From a bacterium BMS3Abin11 (lineage in GTDB: Bacteria > Pseudomonadota > Gammaproteobacteria > BMS3Bbin11): DNA of 64,000 nt. Location: positions 1-64,000 of the forward strand of contig BDTD01000023.1 in the NCBI GenBank assembly GCA_002897635.1, in the 5' to 3' direction. The notes below the pieces were generated by a model. It made no database searches, had not been told where the DNA came from, and saw only the letters and a program-made list of their open reading frames with translations. The translations under genes were made by a program, and so were the position numbers. Shown one piece after another: positions 26,430-37,415 of this stretch (positions are counted from its first letter, which is position 1; each line of letters starts with the position of its first letter).

Positions 26430-26459
26430 TTGATTTTAACGTAGCAAATCGACTAGAAT
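26430..26459 (+). promoter_or_regulatory. candidate carAB promoter
   Basis: TTGATT (26430-26435), 18-base spacer, TAGAAT (26454-26459), followed by a leader of about 75 bases before carA. Confidence 0.5.
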
Positions 26460-26486
26460 CTGTATAGTCAGAAACGTCTGTCGAAT

Positions 26487-26518
26487 AACGGGAGTAGTGC
26501 TACGCAACTCCCGTTTTT
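26487..26518 (+). terminator. terminator-like hairpin in the carA leader (possible attenuator)
   Basis: AACGGGAGT (26487-26495) pairs perfectly with ACTCCCGTT (26507-26515) and is followed by TTT, giving a run of five T with the stem end. It lies after the candidate promoter and before the carA ribosome binding site GGAGG (26532-26536), where an attenuator would act. Confidence 0.55.
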
Positions 26519-26542
26519 CTACATCTAGAACGGAGGAAAACC

Positions 26543-27694
26543 TTGTCTGTCCCTGCCATACTGGCCCTGGAAGATGGTAGCCTGTTCCACGGCATTGCTG
26601 TGGGCACGATTGGATATTCTTCGGGCGAGGTGGTTTTTAATACCTCGATGACGGGCTACCAGGAAATCCTGACCGACCCTTCCTACTGTCGTCAGCTCAT
26701 AACACTTACTTACCCTCATATCGGTAACACCGGCACAAATAATGAAGATTTCGAATCTGACCGTGTTCATGCCGCTGGTTTGATTATTCGTGACCTGCCC
26801 GATTTGTACAGCAGCTGGCGCGCAGAGCAGTCACTGCAGTCATTTCTTGAAGCTCAGCAAGTAGTGGCTATAGCCGAAATTGATACACGCCGACTGACTC
26901 GTATTTTGCGTGAAAAAGGTGCGCAGGCCGGTTGTATTGCTGCCGGCGATAAGCTTGATTTCGATATGGCCATAAAACAGGCAAAGGAATTTCCGGGGCT
27001 GCGCGGAATGGATCTGGCGAGGGAAGTGACTACCGATGCACTGATCGCCTGGGATGAGGGTGGCTGGGATCTGGAATCCGGTTACCTGCCTGCAGCGGAC
27101 AGAAAGTATCATGTGGTGGCCTATGATTTCGGCGTAAAACGTAACATTCTACGCATGCTTAGCGATCGCGGTTGCCGTGTCACCGTTGTTCCGGCAACCA
27201 CACCAGCCAGTGATGTGCTAGCAATGAAGCCCGATGGTGTGTTCCTGTCAAATGGCCCCGGTGATCCGGAACCCTGTGACTATGCCATAGCATCAATCAA
27301 AGAAATTGTCGCCACAGATACCCCGGTCTTTGGTATCTGTCTCGGCCATCAGCTGCTAGCCCTTGCTTCGGGTGCGCAGACAGAAAAAATGAAGTTCGGC
27401 CACCATGGTGCCAACCATCCTGTTCAGGATTTAGCCAGCAAGCACGTCATGATCACCAGCCAGAACCATGGTTTTGCAGTAGCTGAAGGTGATCTGCCCG
27501 AAAATCTCAGGGTAACTCATCGGTCGTTGTTTGATAAATCTATTCAAGGTATCGAATGCATGGATCATCCTGCTTTTTCATTTCAGGGCCATCCGGAAGC
27601 CAGTCCGGGTCCACACGACGTCAGCCCGCTGTTTGATCGCTTCATCGAAAATATGATTAGGAACAAGTCAAAAGCTAAAGGGACGGATTCATAA
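26543..27694 (+). CDS. carA: carbamoyl-phosphate synthase small subunit
   Basis: Glutaminase subunit that supplies ammonia to CarB for arginine and pyrimidine synthesis. 383 residues from TTG 26543, chosen because GGAGG is six bases upstream and [11 protein letters not shown] matches the family start. N-terminal small domain, then class I glutamine amidotransferase: [15 protein letters not shown] with nucleophile Cys266, and [12 protein letters not shown] with the His-Glu pair. carB starts four bases after its stop. Confidence 0.97.
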   Translation: MSVPAILALEDGSLFHGIAVGTIGYSSGEVVFNTSMTGYQEILTDPSYCRQLITLTYPHIGNTGTNNEDFESDRVHAAGLIIRDLPDLYSSWRAEQSLQSFLEAQQVVAIAEIDTRRLTRILREKGAQAGCIAAGDKLDFDMAIKQAKEFPGLRGMDLAREVTTDALIAWDEGGWDLESGYLPAADRKYHVVAYDFGVKRNILRMLSDRGCRVTVVPATTPASDVLAMKPDGVFLSNGPGDPEPCDYAIASIKEIVATDTPVFGICLGHQLLALASGAQTEKMKFGHHGANHPVQDLASKHVMITSQNHGFAVAEGDLPENLRVTHRSLFDKSIQGIECMDHPAFSFQGHPEASPGPHDVSPLFDRFIENMIRNKSKAKGTDS

Positions 27695-27698
27695 ACCC

Positions 27699-30600
27699 AT
27701 GCCACGTCGTGATGATATAAAAAGTGTCCTGATTATTGGTGCCGGCCCGATCATAATCGGCCAGGCCTGTGAGTTTGATTATTCCGGTACCCAGGCCTGC
27801 AAAGCGCTAAAAGAAGAGGGCTATCGAGTGATTTTGGTGAACTCTAACCCTGCCACCATAATGACTGACCCGGGGATGGCTGATGCGACTTACATTGAAC
27901 CTATCGTCTGGGAGACCGTAGCAAAGATAATCGAGATAGAAAGACCGGATGCGCTGCTGCCCACCATGGGCGGTCAGACTGCGCTGAATTGTGCGTTGGA
28001 TCTGGTAAAACAAGGCGTACTTGAACGTTACAATGTTGAGATGATTGGTGCTTCCCGTGAAGCCATTGATAAAGCAGAAGATCGTGAGCTATTTCGTCAG
28101 GCAGTGCAGGCTATCGGCCTGGAAACGGCTCGTGGTGCCATTGTGCATAATATGGAAGAGGCAGAGCAGATTCTTGCCATGGTTGGATTTCCAGCCATCA
28201 TTCGCCCGTCGTTTACCATGGGTGGAACAGGCGGTGGAATTGCCTACAATCGTGAGGAATATTTTGAGCTTTGTGAACGCGGCTTTGATGCTTCACCGAC
28301 CTCTGAACTGCTGATTGAGGAATCTATACTCGGCTGGAAAGAGTTCGAGATGGAGGTCGTGCGCGACCCGGCGGATAATGTCATCATTATATGTTCGATC
28401 GAAAACTTTGATCCGATGGGTGTGCATACAGGTGATTCCATTACCGTTGCGCCTGCACAAACGCTAACTGATAAAGAATATCAGATCATGCGTGATGCCA
28501 GCATCGATATATTACGCGAGATTGGGGTCGATACCGGGGGATCGAATGTGCAGTATGCGATCAATCCCGATGACGGGCGTATGCTCGTGATTGAAATGAA
28601 CCCGCGGGTATCGCGCTCTTCTGCACTGGCCTCCAAGGCGACAGGTTTTCCGATTGCTAAGGTTGCCGCCAAGCTTGCTGTCGGTTTCACGCTCGACGAA
28701 CTACAGAACGAGATTACTGGCGGTACAATGCCGGCCTCCTTTGAACCCAGCATCGACTATGTAGTAACCAAATTTCCACGTTTTGATTTTGAGAAATTCC
28801 CGGCGGCGGATAGTGTATTGACCACACAGATGAAATCTGTCGGTGAGGTGATGGCCATAGGCAGGACGTTCCAGGAGTCATTACAGAAAGCCTTGCGAGG
28901 GCTGGAAATTGGTACCGACGGTTTCGATGAGATTTGTACCGATACCGATCCTGATGAATTAAAAGAGACACTCTACCGGGAGCTGCGCGTACCTGGGTGT
29001 TTCAGGATCTGGTACCTGGCCGAGGCATTCCGTGCCGGCATGTCGATTGATGAGATCTATGAACTTAGCCGTATCGATACTTGGTTCCTGCATCAGATTG
29101 AGCAGTTGATCAGAATAGAGCAGGAAATACGGAAGATGGATAATAAATTACTTACAGAACATCAGATAAGATCTTGGAAACGCAAAGGTTTCTCTGATTT
29201 ACGTCTGGCAAGACTGTTAGTTTTAAATGAGTATGAATTTCGTGCGATTCGCCATTCATACGGTATTCGCCCGGTCTACAAACGTGTCGATACCTGCGCC
29301 GCTGAATTTTCCACGTCTACCGCCTATCTTTATTCAACCTACGAAGAAGAGTGCGAATCGAACCCGGACAGCAGCAGCAAGATCATGGTTCTCGGCGGTG
29401 GTCCTAATCGTATAGGTCAGGGGATAGAATTTGATTACTGTTGTGTACACGCCGCACAGGTCTGTCGTGAAGATGGTTTTCAGACCATCATGGTCAACTG
29501 TAATCCAGAAACTGTATCGACTGATTTTGATACCTCAGACCGTCTGTATTTTGAGCCATTGACGCTGGAAGACGTGCTGGAAATAATCCATATTGAAAAC
29601 CCTGCCGGTGTGATAGTGCAATATGGTGGACAGACACCATTGAAGCTGGCGGAAGACCTGGAAGCTGCTGGGGCGAAAATAATTGGTACCTCGCCGGATT
29701 CTATCGATCTGGCAGAAGACAGAGAGCGTTTCCAGAAGCTGGTTGAAGACCTTGGCTTATTACAGCCGCCAAACTGTACCGCCCGTAGTCGTGAAGAAGC
29801 CCTGCTCGGGGCTGAAGAAATTGGTTTTCCGCTGGTTGTTAGACCGTCGTATGTGTTGGGCGGCAGGGCGATGGAGATCGTTCATAATCTAGAGGATCTT
29901 GATAACTACATGACGGTAGCTATCCAGGTTTCCAATGATTCACCGGTACTGCTCGATCGTTTTTTGAATGATGCAATAGAGGTGGATCTGGATGCGGTGT
30001 GTGATGGTAAAGATGTAGTAATTGGCGGCATAATGGAGCATATCGAAGAGGCCGGGGTGCATTCCGGTGACTCCTCCTGCTCATTGCCGCCGTTTAGTTT
30101 GCCAGAAAACATAATTCAGCAGCTGCGAGAACAGGCAACCAGTCTGGCTCTGGCAATTGGTGTGCGCGGGTTAATGAATATTCAGTTTGCTGTAAAAGGT
30201 GAAGATATCTACCTGCTTGAAGTGAATCCTCGTGCTTCACGCACGGTTCCTTTTGTTTCTAAAGCGACATCGCGGCCGCTGGCAAAAATTGGGGCCCGCT
30301 GTATGGTGGGTATCAGCCTGGCAGATCAGGGTATTACGGGTGAAATCATTCCGGAGTATTATTCTGTCAAAGAGGCGGTTTTCCCCTTTATCAAATTCCC
30401 GGGTGTCGATCCGGTGCTGGGTCCGGAGATGAAATCTACCGGTGAAGTCATGGGTGTTGGTAAAACCTTTGGTGAAGCCTTTGACAAGGCACAGAAGGCG
30501 GCAGGTGCACACATACCTGAAAAGGGTAAAGCCTTTATCAGTGTGCGTAATATTGATCAGCCACGTGTAGTAGAAGTGGCACGGTACCTGGCTGGACACG

Positions 30601-30926
30601 GTTTCGATATACTGGCCACCAGGGGTACAGCAAAGGTTATTGAAGCGGCTGGGGTCAAAGTAAGGCAGGTAAATAAGGTGCGCGAAGGTCGGCCGCATAT
30701 CGTTGATATGATTAAAAATGAGGAAATTGACATCGTTATTAATACCACGGAAGGTAAGCGTAGCCTGAAAGATTCCTATACCATTCGCAGAGAGGCATTG
30801 CTGCATAAGGTAACAAACTTCACCACAATCGCTGCGGCCAAAGCGGCAGTGGAGGCACATCGTGCTGATAATGAGGTTACTGTTTATAAGCTTCAGGATC
30901 TACATAAGACGCTGAAGGTACCCTGA
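27699..30926 (+). CDS. carB: carbamoyl-phosphate synthase large subunit
   Basis: Synthetase subunit making carbamoyl phosphate from bicarbonate, ammonia and two ATP. 1075 residues with the duplicated ATP-grasp layout: first half opening with [21 protein letters not shown], second with [19 protein letters not shown] (about residue 563), and the C-terminal MGS allosteric domain ([32 protein letters not shown]). ATG 27699. greA follows after 65 bases. Confidence 0.98.
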   Translation: MPRRDDIKSVLIIGAGPIIIGQACEFDYSGTQACKALKEEGYRVILVNSNPATIMTDPGMADATYIEPIVWETVAKIIEIERPDALLPTMGGQTALNCALDLVKQGVLERYNVEMIGASREAIDKAEDRELFRQAVQAIGLETARGAIVHNMEEAEQILAMVGFPAIIRPSFTMGGTGGGIAYNREEYFELCERGFDASPTSELLIEESILGWKEFEMEVVRDPADNVIIICSIENFDPMGVHTGDSITVAPAQTLTDKEYQIMRDASIDILREIGVDTGGSNVQYAINPDDGRMLVIEMNPRVSRSSALASKATGFPIAKVAAKLAVGFTLDELQNEITGGTMPASFEPSIDYVVTKFPRFDFEKFPAADSVLTTQMKSVGEVMAIGRTFQESLQKALRGLEIGTDGFDEICTDTDPDELKETLYRELRVPGCFRIWYLAEAFRAGMSIDEIYELSRIDTWFLHQIEQLIRIEQEIRKMDNKLLTEHQIRSWKRKGFSDLRLARLLVLNEYEFRAIRHSYGIRPVYKRVDTCAAEFSTSTAYLYSTYEEECESNPDSSSKIMVLGGGPNRIGQGIEFDYCCVHAAQVCREDGFQTIMVNCNPETVSTDFDTSDRLYFEPLTLEDVLEIIHIENPAGVIVQYGGQTPLKLAEDLEAAGAKIIGTSPDSIDLAEDRERFQKLVEDLGLLQPPNCTARSREEALLGAEEIGFPLVVRPSYVLGGRAMEIVHNLEDLDNYMTVAIQVSNDSPVLLDRFLNDAIEVDLDAVCDGKDVVIGGIMEHIEEAGVHSGDSSCSLPPFSLPENIIQQLREQATSLALAIGVRGLMNIQFAVKGEDIYLLEVNPRASRTVPFVSKATSRPLAKIGARCMVGISLADQGITGEIIPEYYSVKEAVFPFIKFPGVDPVLGPEMKSTGEVMGVGKTFGEAFDKAQKAAGAHIPEKGKAFISVRNIDQPRVVEVARYLAGHGFDILATRGTAKVIEAAGVKVRQVNKVREGRPHIVDMIKNEEIDIVINTTEGKRSLKDSYTIRREALLHKVTNFTTIAAAKAAVEAHRADNEVTVYKLQDLHKTLKVP

Positions 30927-30991
30927 AGCAGTATTTTGTCGTTAAGATGTTGTTTGTTGAACGTAAAGAAAAGAACGAAAAAGGAATTGAA

Positions 30992-31468
30992 ATGGAAAGT
31001 TTGCCGTTGACCACTAAGGGCGCAGAACGTTTGCGCGAAGAACTTAAACATTTGAAGCAGGTTGCTCGGCCAAAAGTCATTGATGCTATTGCTGAAGCAC
31101 GCGCTCATGGTGATTTGTCTGAAAATGCCGAATATCATGCCGCACGCGAGGAGCAGGGCTTCATAGAGGGCCGAATCAAGGAGCTGGATAGTTCCCTGGG
31201 TCAGGCTCAGGTCATTGACCCCGCAACGCTGGATACGGGTGGACGTGTTGTTTTCGGCGCAACTATAGAATTGTATAACGTCGCTACAGAAAATGAAGTG
31301 ACTTATCAGATTGTCGGTAATCTGGAATCAGATATCGAAAAATTGAAAATCTCTATCAGTTCTCCTATTGCTCGCGCACTAATCGGCAAAGAAGAAGGCG
31401 ATGAAGTCAAAGTGCAGACCCCCGGTGGCGTAACGATGTACGAGATTTTAAGTGTCAAATATATCTAG
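30992..31468 (+). CDS. greA: transcript cleavage factor GreA
   Basis: Rescues backtracked RNA polymerase by stimulating transcript cleavage. I chose ATG 30992 (158 residues, family length), preceded by AAGGA; the frame is open 15 codons further upstream. N-terminal coiled coil includes [18 protein letters not shown] and [22 protein letters not shown], which carries the acidic tip; the C-terminal FKBP-like domain ends [16 protein letters not shown]. The stop lies inside the next gene, which starts at GTG 31452. Confidence 0.96.
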   Translation: MESLPLTTKGAERLREELKHLKQVARPKVIDAIAEARAHGDLSENAEYHAAREEQGFIEGRIKELDSSLGQAQVIDPATLDTGGRVVFGATIELYNVATENEVTYQIVGNLESDIEKLKISISSPIARALIGKEEGDEVKVQTPGGVTMYEILSVKYI

Positions 31469-31934
31469 CGACAGGGTAATCATTAGAGTGCTGCTCAATA
31501 TACAGCTTATCGTTCTGACACTCTGGGTAGGTGGCCTGTGGACAGTAGGCTATTTAGTCGCTCCGGTGCTTTTCCATCTTCTGCAGAATCCACAGCTGGC
31601 AGGTCAGATTGCAGGCGAACTGTTTACTTTGATGAGTTGGTTAGGACTGGCTTCTGTGTTAGTTCTTACAGTCATATATTCTTTTCTTGATCGTGAAAAA
31701 TGGCGTTTCCTGGTACTTTTCCTGATGGCTGCATTGATTGCCACCAATCTGCTTTACCTGACACCAGAAATAGCCGGATTGCGGGATATGGCCGGTGGTG
31801 CAATAGAAAAGGGAACGGAGATACACAATCGTTTCGCCATACTGCATGGCATTGCTAGTGGGTTATATCTGTTGGTTAGTCTGCTGGGTCTGCTGCTGGT
31901 GATTCGGCAGCCTGAGAAGAGTTTGCTTCTGTAG
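31452..31934 (+). CDS. DUF4149-type integral membrane protein
   Basis: 160 residues with four transmembrane helices. [25 protein letters not shown] and the later [22 protein letters not shown] are typical of the DUF4149 family. GTG 31452 overlaps the end of greA by 17 bases; GTG 31488 is an alternative start. Function unknown. Convergent with yhbY across a repeat-rich spacer. Confidence 0.82.
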   Translation: MSNISSDRVIIRVLLNIQLIVLTLWVGGLWTVGYLVAPVLFHLLQNPQLAGQIAGELFTLMSWLGLASVLVLTVIYSFLDREKWRFLVLFLMAALIATNLLYLTPEIAGLRDMAGGAIEKGTEIHNRFAILHGIASGLYLLVSLLGLLLVIRQPEKSLLL

Positions 31935-32086
31935 GTGCGAATTCATTTGCACAAAACTGTCACAAGAGAGCGTTCATGGTGATATTGTCCGAATGAATTC
32001 GGACCTACAATTATTTTTCTATCGACACGGGGTGATTGATGACAGGTGTGTCCATATTTGTGTAGGTGCGAATTCATTCGCACAAA
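31930..32086. repeat. three palindromic repeats, alternating orientation (REP-like cluster)
   Basis: Copies at 31930-31955 (plus; GTGCGAAT/ATTTGCAC, one G-U pair), 31985-32010 (minus; GTCCGAAT/ATTCGGAC) and 32061-32086 (plus; GTGCGAAT/ATTCGCAC). They belong to the same family as 19882-19963. They fill the spacer between two convergent genes, so they may also act as transcription barriers. Confidence 0.87.
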
Positions 32087-32091
32087 GAATT

Positions 32092-32385
32092 TTATGCTGG
32101 AATCTTTATTTTGTGTTTTTTACTCGGACGAAATATTACCGCAACCTTTCCAATCTGCTGAACCAGTTCAGCAGAGGTAGATGAGCAAATATCCTGAACA
32201 AACTTTTTGCGCAAATCCCGGTTGTCCGTGGCAATCTTTATTTTCAAAAGTTCATGATACCCGAGTGTAGATTCAAGCTCAGCCAAAACTGCATCAGTGA
32301 GGCCGGAACCACCTATGCTGACTATCGTGGGTAATGGATGCGCCAGGCCACGTAAATATGATGTTTGCTTGTGGTTGAGAGACAT
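32092..32385 (-). CDS. yhbY: YhbY-type RNA-binding protein (CRM domain)
   Basis: 97 residues forming a single CRM domain: KQTSYLRGLAHPLPTIVSIGGSGLTDAVLAELESTLGYHELLKIKI, with the GxxG-like loop, and IGKVAVIFRPSK at the C-terminus. It associates with pre-50S ribosomal particles in E. coli. Divergent from rlmE with a 94-base spacer, the conserved arrangement. Confidence 0.94.
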   Translation of the reverse strand: MSLNHKQTSYLRGLAHPLPTIVSIGGSGLTDAVLAELESTLGYHELLKIKIATDNRDLRKKFVQDICSSTSAELVQQIGKVAVIFRPSKKHKIKIPA

Positions 32386-32479
32386 TTAAACTCCGGGTGT
32401 TGTAACCTGAAAGAAGAGCAGAGCGCGATTGTACAGTGAATAATGTAAACATTCTCGTTGTAGTTAGAGGGACGTATTG

Positions 32480-33109
32480 ATGAGTGCTGACAAAAAGCAT
32501 CGTTTTGGTCGTAACTGGATGAATGAGCATGTGAATGACAGTTATGTCAAAAAAGCTAAAAAAGCCGGTTATCGTGCCAGGTCTGCATTCAAGCTGGAGG
32601 AAATAGATAAAAGAGACAGACTTTTGCGTCCCGGGATGAATGTCGTTGATCTGGGTGCGGCACCCGGCAGCTGGTGTCAGTATGCCCGTACACGGCTTGG
32701 GAAAAAGGACCACCTGGTTGCGTTAGATTTACTGCCGATAGACCCAATAGATGGTGTTGTGCTTATACAGGGTGATTTTACAGAAGATAAGATTCGGTCA
32801 CAGCTTCGCGAAATGATGGGTGGCAGGGGTATTGACCTTGTGTTATCTGATATGGCCCCCAATATAAGTGGTATAACCCTTTCTGATCAGGCCAGGTCTA
32901 TCGGTCTGGCCGAGGGTGTGCTGGACTGGAGCTGCTCAGTGCTGGTGCGGGACGGCGGTCTGTTGATGAAGGTGTTTCAGGGCAGCGGCTTCGATCAGCT
33001 TCGACTGGAGTTATTAATAGCGTTTCGTTCGGTTGCGACACGAAAACCAGGCGCATCGCGTTCCCGCAGCTCGGAGGTTTTTTTGCTCGCTCGCGGTTTT
33101 AAGGGCTGA
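32480..33109 (+). CDS. rlmE: 23S rRNA 2'-O-ribose U2552 methyltransferase
   Basis: Methylates the ribose of U2552 in 23S rRNA late in 50S assembly (also called FtsJ/RrmJ). 209 residues from ATG 32480, with AGAGGGA eight bases upstream. SAM-binding MNVVDLGAAPGSWCQYA (about residues 53-69) and the DLVLSDMAPNISG catalytic region; KVFQGSGFD contains the catalytic Lys. Precedes ftsH by 111 bases. Confidence 0.96.
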   Translation: MSADKKHRFGRNWMNEHVNDSYVKKAKKAGYRARSAFKLEEIDKRDRLLRPGMNVVDLGAAPGSWCQYARTRLGKKDHLVALDLLPIDPIDGVVLIQGDFTEDKIRSQLREMMGGRGIDLVLSDMAPNISGITLSDQARSIGLAEGVLDWSCSVLVRDGGLLMKVFQGSGFDQLRLELLIAFRSVATRKPGASRSRSSEVFLLARGFKG

Positions 33110-33220
33110 TAAGTGGTTAGAGGTACCCTTAAATTTTTAGTTTTTTTATTGAATCACGGTATCCGGCAGGGCAGAATATACACATTGCCATTTCACTCAT
33201 TTCATCATTGAGGCACTAGT

Positions 33221-35143
33221 TTGAACAATATCTCTAAAAATCTCGTCATGTGGCTAGTTATCGCCATTGTGCTAATGACTATTTTCAACAATTTTGCACC
33301 GCGTCAGCAGGCGCAGACGACGAAACTGGATTACTCCTCATTCGTAGCAGATGTGAGACAGGGCCAGATAAGCAAAGTAACCATATCTGGCCGAAATATT
33401 ACCGGTACACGCCAGGATGGGTCATCTTTCAAGACTTATTCACCGGATGATCCGGATTTGATCAATGACTTGCTAAGAAATGGTGTTGTTGTTGATGCAA
33501 AAGAACCCGAGAAACCATCATTACTGATGAGTATTTTTATCAGCTGGTTTCCGTTGTTGCTGCTGATTGGTGTCTGGATATTCTTCATGCGGCAGATGCA
33601 GGGTGGAGGTGGTCGTGGTGCCATGAGTTTTGGTAAGAGCAAGGCGCGTTTGCTGAGCGAAGACAAGAACAAGGTAACCTTTGAGGATGTTGCAGGCGTT
33701 GAAGAGGCCAAGGAAGAGGTTGCTGAACTGGTAGAATTTCTGCGTGACCCGTCACGGTTTCAGAAGCTAGGTGGAAAAATTCCTCAGGGTGTGTTGATGA
33801 CAGGGGCGCCTGGTACCGGTAAAACACTACTGGCCAGAGCGATTGCCGGTGAGGCCAAAGTGCCGTTCTTCACCATTTCAGGTTCTGATTTTGTAGAAAT
33901 GTTTGTCGGTGTCGGTGCTTCACGTGTGCGTGATATGTTTGAACAGGGAAAGAAGCACGCACCCTGCATCATCTTTATCGATGAAATAGATGCGGTAGGT
34001 CGCCACCGTGGTGCCGGTCTTGGCGGTGGTCACGATGAACGTGAACAAACATTGAACCAGTTGCTGGTGGAAATGGATGGTTTTGAAGGTAATGAGGGCG
34101 TTATCGTTATTGCTGCCACCAACCGTCCTGACGTGCTTGATCCTGCGCTGCTCCGGCCCGGCCGTTTTGATCGCCAGGTTTATGTGCCTTTGCCGGATAT
34201 CCGTGGTAGAGAACAAATACTTAAAGTCCACATGCGCAAGGTACCCATTGATGATGATGTAGACGCCGGTATTATTGCGCGCGGTACACCGGGTTTTTCT
34301 GGCGCTGATCTGGCTAACCTGATCAATGAGGCCGCCCTGTTTGCAGCCAGAGGCAATCTGCGAACCGTTAAAATGGAACAGTTTGAACTGGCCAAAGACA
34401 AGATTATTATGGGTGTTGAACGACGTTCCATTATCATGCCGGAAGAAGAACGGCGGAATACTGCCTACCATGAAGCCGGACATACAATTGTTGCCAAGGT
34501 GCTGCCTGGAACGGATCCCGTACACAAGGTGACTATCATCCCCCGCGGTAGGGCACTGGGCGTCACCATGCAGCTGCCATTAGAAGATCGATACAGCCAC
34601 AGCCGTAGCTATCTGCTGTCAAATATCGCTGTGCTGATGGGTGGTCGTATCGGTGAAGAGATTTTTATGAAGCAGATGACCACCGGCGCATCGAATGATT
34701 TTGAACGGGCCACCGATGTGGCCAGAAATATGGTCGTACGCTGGGGCATGAGTGACCTGATGGGGACTCGCGTTTACGGCGAAAATGAAAGCGAAATCTT
34801 CCTCGGTAGAGATGTAACGACGCATAAGAATCTTAGTAATTCGACTGCTGAACTGGTCGATAAAGAGATCCGTCGTATTGTTGATGAGCAATATGCACGG
34901 GCTCGACAGATTATTGAAGAAAACAAGGATAAAATGGAAATTATGGCCAAAGCTTTGCTTGAATGGGAAACCCTTGATGCAGAGCAGATTGATGACATCA
35001 TGGCTGGCAAGGATCCGCAGCCACCGGCTGAGGTTTCTGACAAAAAATCAGATAATGAATCAGGCAAAGATGATTCCTCCAGTGACAAGAGCGATAAAAA
35101 AGGCCCTGAACCAAAAATGGATGAACCGGCAGGCGAACACTAA
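33221..35143 (+). CDS. ftsH: ATP-dependent zinc metalloprotease FtsH
   Basis: Membrane-anchored AAA+ protease for quality control and regulated turnover of membrane and cytoplasmic proteins. 640 residues from a TTG start. TM helices near residues 8-25 and 103-124 flank the periplasmic domain; Walker A GAPGTGKT begins about residue 195; Walker [10 protein letters not shown]; second region of homology with RPGRFDRQV; zinc motif HEAGH at 417-421. The tail is rich in Asp, Lys and Ser. Confidence 0.97.
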   Translation: MNNISKNLVMWLVIAIVLMTIFNNFAPRQQAQTTKLDYSSFVADVRQGQISKVTISGRNITGTRQDGSSFKTYSPDDPDLINDLLRNGVVVDAKEPEKPSLLMSIFISWFPLLLLIGVWIFFMRQMQGGGGRGAMSFGKSKARLLSEDKNKVTFEDVAGVEEAKEEVAELVEFLRDPSRFQKLGGKIPQGVLMTGAPGTGKTLLARAIAGEAKVPFFTISGSDFVEMFVGVGASRVRDMFEQGKKHAPCIIFIDEIDAVGRHRGAGLGGGHDEREQTLNQLLVEMDGFEGNEGVIVIAATNRPDVLDPALLRPGRFDRQVYVPLPDIRGREQILKVHMRKVPIDDDVDAGIIARGTPGFSGADLANLINEAALFAARGNLRTVKMEQFELAKDKIIMGVERRSIIMPEEERRNTAYHEAGHTIVAKVLPGTDPVHKVTIIPRGRALGVTMQLPLEDRYSHSRSYLLSNIAVLMGGRIGEEIFMKQMTTGASNDFERATDVARNMVVRWGMSDLMGTRVYGENESEIFLGRDVTTHKNLSNSTAELVDKEIRRIVDEQYARARQIIEENKDKMEIMAKALLEWETLDAEQIDDIMAGKDPQPPAEVSDKKSDNESGKDDSSSDKSDKKGPEPKMDEPAGEH

Positions 35144-35150
35144 ATAAACA

Positions 35151-35996
35151 ATGTTGACAAAAGCCGATGGCTCTCCGCTCCTGCAAACGGGGCGGGCAGC
35201 CATCATGGGCATACTCAATGCGACCCCCGATTCCTTTTCGGACGGGGGTCTTTTTCTTTCTGTTGATGAGGCCGTTGATCATGTGGCAAGAATGATTGAT
35301 GAAGGTGCCGATATCATCGATATTGGGGGTGAATCAACGCGACCGGGTGCAACCCCAGTCAATGCTGATGAGGAAATGCAGCGTGTTATTCCGATCATAG
35401 AGGGACTGGTAGGGCGCTTTGATGTGACGATATCTATCGATACATCAAAGGCTCAGGTGATGGATGCAGCGGTGAATGCCGGTGCAGCCATGATCAACGA
35501 TGTATGTGCTCTGACGGAGGAGGATACGCTCAGTGTTGCTGCAGAATTAAACGTGCCAGTTTGCTTGATGCATATGCAGGGGCAGCCATGGACCATGCAG
35601 GCTAACCCAGTTTATGGAGATGTAACTGCGACTATCAGGGATTATCTGTCTCGGCGTGTAGTTGCCTGTGTAGCAGCCGGGCTGGATATCAACAACCTGA
35701 TACTCGATCCGGGATTTGGTTTTGGCAAGACACAGAAGCAAAATTTTACTCTGTTGAATGAGCTGCAACATGTCAGTAGCCATGGTCTGCCGATTATGGC
35801 AGGCCTGTCCCGTAAGAGTGTAATTGGTGAGACTCTGGGTTTAGCGGTTAAGGATAGAATATATGCCAGTATCGCACTGGCCTTGCTGGCAGTGCGAAAT
35901 GGTGCCAATATTGTCAGGGTTCATGATGTGAAGGCGACAACCGATGCTATACGTATGGTGGAAGCAGTGGAAAAAGTGAGAAAGGAAAGTACATGA
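35151..35996 (+). CDS. folP: dihydropteroate synthase
   Basis: Joins p-aminobenzoate to the pterin pyrophosphate in folate synthesis; the sulfonamide target. 281 residues. MGILNATPDSFSDGG (about residues 18-32) and DIGGESTRPGA are the family signatures, and GLSRKSVIG the pABA/pterin loop. Starts eight bases after ftsH; its last bases overlap glmM (ATGA). Confidence 0.97.
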   Translation: MLTKADGSPLLQTGRAAIMGILNATPDSFSDGGLFLSVDEAVDHVARMIDEGADIIDIGGESTRPGATPVNADEEMQRVIPIIEGLVGRFDVTISIDTSKAQVMDAAVNAGAAMINDVCALTEEDTLSVAAELNVPVCLMHMQGQPWTMQANPVYGDVTATIRDYLSRRVVACVAAGLDINNLILDPGFGFGKTQKQNFTLLNELQHVSSHGLPIMAGLSRKSVIGETLGLAVKDRIYASIALALLAVRNGANIVRVHDVKATTDAIRMVEAVEKVRKEST

Positions 35997-37336
35997 AATA
36001 TTTTGGTACAGATGGAATTCGCGGGCGCATGGGAGAAGAGCCGATCACACCCTCTACAGTGATGAAATTAGGCTGGGCGCTGGGCAAGGTGCTCGGTAGC
36101 AATGGTGATAGCCATGGCAAAATAATCATTGGTAAAGATACTCGTGTTTCAGGTTATCTGCTTGAGTCTGCAATGGAAGCCGGTCTTATTTCTGCCGGTG
36201 TCGATGTCAGTTTATTAGGGCCGATGCCGACACCGGGTATTGCCTATCTGGCGCGCACAGCGCGCGCCCAGGCTGGGGTGGTCATCAGTGCTTCTCACAA
36301 CCCTTATTATGACAACGGTATCAAATTCTTCTCTACTGCGGGGGAGAAACTGCCTGATGAGACAGAGCAGGCGATCGAGCAAATGATGCAGCAGCCCTTC
36401 AGGACTATTGACTCCCATGATCTGGGTAAGGCCACTCGATATCCCGATGCCGCTGGGCGTTATATTGAATATTGCAAGGCGACAATTGGCAATCAGGTAA
36501 GTCTTGAAGGGCTGAATATAGTACTGGATTGCGCAAATGGTGCCAGTTATCACATCGCACCTTGCGTGTTATCAGAACTGGGAGCTCGACTGCATGTGAT
36601 TGGCGACGAGCCTGATGGTTTTAATATTAATGAAGGTTATGGTGCTACGGATACTGCAGCATTACAATCTGAAGTTGTGAAGCAAGGTGCAGACCTGGGT
36701 ATTGCACTGGATGGTGACGGCGATCGCCTGATGATGGTTGATCATCGCGGTGAGATCATTAATGGCGACAAGCTGATTCTCATTATGGCACTGGCTCGGT
36801 CCCGGCGTGGAGAACTGCAGGGCGGTGTTGTCGGTACAGTGATGAGCAATCTTGGGATGGAACAGGCTTTGCGTGCAAATAAAATTGATTTTCTGAGGGC
36901 CGCCGTTGGTGACCGTTATGTACTGGAAATGATGAAGAAAAATGGCTGGCAATTAGGTGGTGAAGCCTCCGGCCATATAATTTGTCTGGATAAATCAACT
37001 ACGGGCGATGGTATTGTTGCGGCGCTGGAAGTATTGCAAGTCATACATGATAGCGGCAATACACTGGCAGAACTTGCTGGAGAAATGGAAACTTGCCCGC
37101 AAACGATGATTAATGTAGAGATTTCGCGTGATTTCAATATGAATGATAATCACCTTATCAGGGATGCAGTCACTGAGGCAGAAACAGAACTTGGTGATCG
37201 CGGGCGCGTCGTACTCAGGCCCTCTGGGACAGAGCCGTTGATCAGGGTGATGATTGAAGGCATTGATGCTTCTCAGGTAAAAAGCCATTGCGAGTCACTG
37301 GCTGAAATCGTTCGCCAGGCATCGGCTGCAAATTAA
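35993..37336 (+). CDS. glmM: phosphoglucosamine mutase
   Basis: Converts glucosamine 6-phosphate to glucosamine 1-phosphate for peptidoglycan and LPS. 447 residues. Phosphoserine loop SASHNP with Ser101, metal loop DGDGDR (about residue 240), sugar-binding GGEASGH, and phosphate-binding RPSGTEPLIRVM near the C-terminus. ATG overlaps the folP stop. Confidence 0.98.
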   Translation: MKYFGTDGIRGRMGEEPITPSTVMKLGWALGKVLGSNGDSHGKIIIGKDTRVSGYLLESAMEAGLISAGVDVSLLGPMPTPGIAYLARTARAQAGVVISASHNPYYDNGIKFFSTAGEKLPDETEQAIEQMMQQPFRTIDSHDLGKATRYPDAAGRYIEYCKATIGNQVSLEGLNIVLDCANGASYHIAPCVLSELGARLHVIGDEPDGFNINEGYGATDTAALQSEVVKQGADLGIALDGDGDRLMMVDHRGEIINGDKLILIMALARSRRGELQGGVVGTVMSNLGMEQALRANKIDFLRAAVGDRYVLEMMKKNGWQLGGEASGHIICLDKSTTGDGIVAALEVLQVIHDSGNTLAELAGEMETCPQTMINVEISRDFNMNDNHLIRDAVTEAETELGDRGRVVLRPSGTEPLIRVMIEGIDASQVKSHCESLAEIVRQASAAN

Positions 37337-37415
37337 CTAATTCACATTGATTTTCAAGTGCTTCACGCGTACCATTGCGCCCCCATCATATACGGTAAAA
37401 ATACAGGAGTATTGA

